Below, one piece after another: positions 23,271-26,087 of a DNA stretch of 26,087 nt; position 1 is the stretch's first letter, and every line of letters starts with the position of its first letter. The notes beneath the pieces were generated by a model. It searched no databases, was not told where the DNA came from, and saw only the letters and a program-made list of their open reading frames with translations. The DNA is from Promethearchaeota archaeon (lineage in GTDB: Archaea > Asgardarchaeota > Lokiarchaeia > Sigynarchaeales > SOKP01): positions 1 to 26,087 of the forward strand of contig JAHLWV010000007.1 in assembly GCA_019057735.1 (NCBI GenBank), given 5' to 3'. Position numbers and translations under genes: made by a program.

Positions 23271-23864
23271 TCATCCGGTAATGTTAACGAGTTCAACCCC
23301 CCTAATATCATAATTTTTATCAATGAAACAAAGAATTGCATGACCCTCGTGCATATATACAAGAGGTACGGGGTAAGATTCAGCGTTTTCTATAAAACTT
23401 TTCTTTACGATGATAGGAAGGACAGTATTACAAACCATGCATGGTACTTTAAGCTCTTTTACTGTGTCAAATTCGTTAAAACCCGCAATAATGGCTTCAA
23501 TATTTTCATTAAATGGATTAAGCATTGTCTTAGAAAAATTACCGTAAGAGATATATGACTCAACATCATATTTCATATTAAACTCTATACTCACTTTTTC
23601 TATTAAAGCTTCAAGCAATTGGAACTGAACTTTATTATTAGAACCTGCGGTGTATATTAAATTATTTATCCGAATGTGCACAATTTTCATGTTACCCTTG
23701 AAAATATGGAAAAAAATATTACTCGCAGGATTCTGCTTAACAATATTCAAATCTAATATGAAACTTTTATAGGATCTTGGAGGTTTCCATTCAAAAATAG
23801 TAAATTCATCAGTACTGATGTTAATAAACTCGAGATTTTGTAGTATTTGAGAATATTCAACCAT
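23271..23864 (-). CDS. CxxC/HxxH domain protein of unknown function
   Basis: The 197-residue protein has an N-terminal alpha/beta part (about 1-135) with strands NIFFHIFKGNMKIVHIRINN and the helix FQLLEALIEKVSIEF, and a compact C-terminal domain containing VPCMVCNTVLPI (C142, C145) and YMHEGHAILCFID (H172, H175). Two Cys and two His at this spacing would suit a structural zinc site. The ending RGVELVNITG closes a beta strand, so the protein looks complete. The N-terminal strands followed by a helix resemble a small longin/roadblock/profilin-like fold, but I cannot assign it. It heads a three-gene unit with the 40-residue ORF and the AbrB-like gene. Confidence 0.75.
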   Translation of the reverse strand: MVEYSQILQNLEFINISTDEFTIFEWKPPRSYKSFILDLNIVKQNPASNIFFHIFKGNMKIVHIRINNLIYTAGSNNKVQFQLLEALIEKVSIEFNMKYDVESYISYGNFSKTMLNPFNENIEAIIAGFNEFDTVKELKVPCMVCNTVLPIIVKKSFIENAESYPVPLVYMHEGHAILCFIDKNYDIRGVELVNITG

Positions 23865-23974
23865 TTGTTTCTACGCTCTGAATAGTTTTGTGACTTAAAT
23901 AATTGGTTAAAGGTGTGAATCTTTCTGAATTAATCTTGAATGTACTAATTTTATAACTAATAAAAACAAATTAA

Positions 23975-23988
23975 ATATTTATATATTA
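23975..23988 (+). promoter_or_regulatory. TATA-like box of the acyl-CoA synthetase gene
   Basis: ATATTTATATATTA lies about 60 bases before the ATG at 24043. A GATGAGATT stretch just before the ATG may serve as the ribosome site. Confidence 0.35.
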
Positions 23989-24042
23989 CATGTTAACTCT
24001 GTTAAATATATTTGAGTTTTAAAAAACTAATTAGATGAGATT

Positions 24043-25737
24043 ATGAAAGATTATTCCACTTGGGAGCCCATATATGATTTTGAAAACGAGTCTCCATATC
24101 TTGAAAATTTAAATCGTCCATGGCTAAAATTCAGAACTTCTAATGTCCCTAAATCAATAAAATTTGATCCAATTCCAGTTCACGAGCTAATAGGACTATC
24201 TGCTAAGAATTTTCCAAATAATGTCTGTGTTTATCACATATCAACGGATAAAAACTATACTTTTCGCGAATTAACTTATATTTCAGATAAAATTTCCAAC
24301 GCATTGTATCAGTTAGGCACAAAAAAAGGCGATGCAGTGGGTATCATGACAGGAAATTGCCCTGAATTTTTATTTTGTTGCCTTGGAATTATGAAAACAG
24401 GTGCTGTAGTCATCCCAATTAATCCATTACTTAAGGAAGCAGATATTTCTCATATTCTCAAAGAAACTGGAAATGTAAAAACTGTTTTTGTTCACAAAAA
24501 AAATTTTAGAACAATGAAAAAAGCCATGCAAGATGTGAAGTTAGAAAATATAATCCTTTTGGAAGCAGACGCCGCTAAAGAAGGGACTATAACTTTGGAG
24601 GAATTTATCGAAGGTGTAGCCCCTATTCGACCAGATGTAGATATAGATCCATCAAATGATCTTGCCGCCCTTTTATTTACGGGTGGAACTACGGGATTAC
24701 CCAAAGGCGTAATGTTGACTCACACTAATCTAGTGTCTTGCACGCTCTCGACTTTATTAATGGCTGGCGAACCAGAAGAGGGAGAAGATAATTTCGGTAA
24801 AACAGTAAACTTATCAGTTATACCTTTGTGCCATTCATTTGGATTTTTAGTTATGATTGCAGCAGTTTTTGGGGCAGCAATGGTTGTAATGTTTCCTTCA
24901 TTTAACGCTTCTGAAGTTTTGAAAGCAATTGAGCATTACAAAGTTACAAATTTTGTTGGAGTCCCTGTTATGTATCAAATGTTAATAAACAATCCAGATT
25001 TCACAGAACGAGATCTTTCCAGTCTTGAAGAAGCAAATGCAGGTTCAGCTGCCTTACCTCCAGAGTTAGCTAAGAAATGGGAAGAAGTTATTGGAATTAA
25101 GGTGGGGCAAGGTTTTGGGTTAACGGAAACTTCACCTATCACTCACATGGCGGCTAAATGGATGCCAGAGATTCGTTCTGAGAGTATTGGTGTTCCGATA
25201 ATCGATACTGACGCTAAGATTGTTAATTCTGAGACTTTAAAAGAACTAGAAACTAATGAAATTGGAGAACTGTTGATTAAAGGACCCCAAATAATGAAGG
25301 GGTATTGGAAAAGTCCCGAAGAAACAAAGAAAACGATTATTGACGGTTGGTTAAGAACAGGAGATCTAGCTAGGATGGATGAACAGGGGTATTTTTACAT
25401 TGAAGGCCGCGCAAAGGACATAATTAAATATAAAGGATATAAAGTAATGCCACGTGAAGTCGAAGAAAAATTGTACGAACATCCAGCAATTCTCGAAGCT
25501 GGTGTTGTATCGGCACCAGATCCAAACATTGGAGAAACAATTAAAGCATTTGTAGTTTTAAAACCAAAATTTAAGGATACTGGTATAACTGAGAGGGAAA
25601 TTATTGAATGGGCAAAAGAAAGATTAGCTGGTTATAAATACCCCCGCCAAATAGAATTTATAAACATTTTACCCCGAACTTCAGTAGGTAAGATATTTAG
25701 AAGAAAATTAAGAGAAAGGACTATAAAAGACCAATAA
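24043..25737 (+). CDS. Long-chain acyl-CoA synthetase (AMP-forming)
   Basis: The 564-residue enzyme belongs to the ANL superfamily. It shows the P-loop LLFTGGTTGLPKGVMLTH (A3), the adenine-pocket motif GFGLTETSP (A5), GYWKSPEETKKTIIDGWLRTGDLA (A7), the hinge GRAKDIIKYKGYKVMPREVEE (A8) and the catalytic lysine in PRTSVGKIFRRKLRE (A10). It would activate a carboxylic acid to the acyl-adenylate and then to acyl-CoA; the motif set is most like long-chain fatty acid or 4-coumarate-type ligases. In an archaeon with ether lipids this suggests fatty-acid or aromatic-acid degradation, or use of scavenged acids. The substrate is not fixed by sequence. A T-run follows the gene, and the amidase gene downstream seems to have its own promoter. 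Confidence 0.95.
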   Translation: MKDYSTWEPIYDFENESPYLENLNRPWLKFRTSNVPKSIKFDPIPVHELIGLSAKNFPNNVCVYHISTDKNYTFRELTYISDKISNALYQLGTKKGDAVGIMTGNCPEFLFCCLGIMKTGAVVIPINPLLKEADISHILKETGNVKTVFVHKKNFRTMKKAMQDVKLENIILLEADAAKEGTITLEEFIEGVAPIRPDVDIDPSNDLAALLFTGGTTGLPKGVMLTHTNLVSCTLSTLLMAGEPEEGEDNFGKTVNLSVIPLCHSFGFLVMIAAVFGAAMVVMFPSFNASEVLKAIEHYKVTNFVGVPVMYQMLINNPDFTERDLSSLEEANAGSAALPPELAKKWEEVIGIKVGQGFGLTETSPITHMAAKWMPEIRSESIGVPIIDTDAKIVNSETLKELETNEIGELLIKGPQIMKGYWKSPEETKKTIIDGWLRTGDLARMDEQGYFYIEGRAKDIIKYKGYKVMPREVEEKLYEHPAILEAGVVSAPDPNIGETIKAFVVLKPKFKDTGITEREIIEWAKERLAGYKYPRQIEFINILPRTSVGKIFRRKLRERTIKDQ

Positions 25738-25766
25738 AGTTGGCTTACAATTAATATTAGTTATAG

Positions 25767-25773
25767 TTTTTTT
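25767..25773 (+). terminator. Oligo-T terminator of the acyl-CoA synthetase gene
   Basis: Seven T begin 30 bases after the stop codon at 25737. Confidence 0.4.
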
Positions 25774-25788
25774 ACATTGAACTTAATT

Positions 25789-25804
25789 TATATTTTATAT
25801 ATAT
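25789..25804 (+). promoter_or_regulatory. TATA-like box of the amidase gene
   Basis: TTATATTTTATATATATG stands about 50-60 bases before the ATG at 25854, suitable for a transcript start near 25825. Confidence 0.35.
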
Positions 25805-25853
25805 GTCTACCTTATTTTATTGTATATAATATAATATTTTTAATGTGAATAAC

Positions 25854-26087
25854 ATGAATAAAGAAGAGATATGTTTTATGTCTGCTTGTGAAATGGCAGA
25901 AAAAATTAGAACACAAGAATTAACTTCTCTTGAAATTACAGAAACCATAATAGAAAGAATTGAGAAAATAAATCCTATTATTAATGCATATTGTACACCT
26001 ACATTTGATTTAGCTCGGAAATCAGCAAAAAGAGCAGATGAAGCAGTTAAAAAAAGAGAAAAAATGGGATTATTACATGGGATCCCC
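25854..26087 (+). CDS. Amidase signature family enzyme (GatA-like), partial
   Basis: Only the first 78 codons are present; the gene runs off the right edge. The frame from the ATG at 25854 gives an N-terminal helical region MSACEMAEKIRTQELTSLEI, then ITETIIERIEKINPIINAY, ARKSAKRADEA and MGLLHGIP, the normal start of amidase-signature enzymes, in which LHGIP precedes the catalytic lysine. Members hydrolyse amides or, as GatA, transamidate Glu-tRNA(Gln) or Asp-tRNA(Asn). The catalytic Ser-Ser-Lys triad is outside the window, so I cannot tell a free amidase from GatA; the start resembles general amidases more. Confidence 0.85.
   Translation, partial: MNKEEICFMSACEMAEKIRTQELTSLEITETIIERIEKINPIINAYCTPTFDLARKSAKRADEAVKKREKMGLLHGIP

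Noticed and set aside
26070..26087. The window ends in GGGATCCCC, which contains a BamHI site and could be cloning-vector sequence
   Set aside because: The bases encode Gly-Ile-Pro in the amidase LHGIP motif, exactly as expected of the family, so they are natural coding sequence.

Overview
The window looks like part of an archaeal genome, most likely an Asgard archaeon of the Lokiarchaeia type; this is inference from content, with no marker gene to prove it. The DNA is AT-rich. Genes tend to be preceded by TATA-like boxes and, in some cases, by Shine-Dalgarno motifs of the archaeal GGAGG/GGTGAT type. The content mixes archaeal housekeeping genes (a topoisomerase IA-like start, PurD, a CDP-alcohol phosphatidyltransferase of archaeal type, an M32 carboxypeptidase, a COG4030/EhaR-like HAD protein) with eukaryote-like signalling parts: a Ras-like small GTPase, a probable longin-GTPase fusion, HEAT-repeat proteins and long coiled coils.

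Layout. 1-64 is the start of a topoisomerase IA-like gene running off the left edge. 265-3885 is a very large cytoplasmic histidine kinase with seven PAS domains and no adjacent response regulator. 4049-6368 holds a zinc-ribbon membrane protein, a HAD phosphatase-like protein and a small HEAT protein. 6467-7789 is purD, and 7957-10590, divergent from it, is a GH116 (GBA2-like) glycosidase. 10638-11216 is a double zinc-ribbon protein. 11394-13347 is a one-carbon/corrinoid operon: an unannotated 49-residue ORF directly behind a TATA box, a corrinoid protein and a UroD-family methyltransferase. 13437-13661 is a two-helix membrane peptide.

13862-23864 is rich in regulatory and trafficking-like genes, broken only by the phosphatidyltransferase (15660-16256) and the M32 peptidase (16366-17859). 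It contains a coiled-coil protein paired with a canonical small GTPase, a TTG-initiated longin-like/degenerate-GTPase fusion, a divergent two-gene operon (a cysteine-bearing unknown and a HEAT/coiled-coil protein with a 75-residue tandem repeat), and an opposing three-gene unit (a CxxC/HxxH protein, a 40-residue ORF, and an AbrB-like/helical-repeat protein). This is the part most likely to hold an undescribed membrane- or cytoskeleton-associated system. 24043-25737 is an acyl-CoA synthetase, and 25854 onward is an amidase running off the right edge.

No tRNA, rRNA, CRISPR array, insertion sequence or prophage was seen. No stretch longer than about 200 bases lacks a plausible gene.
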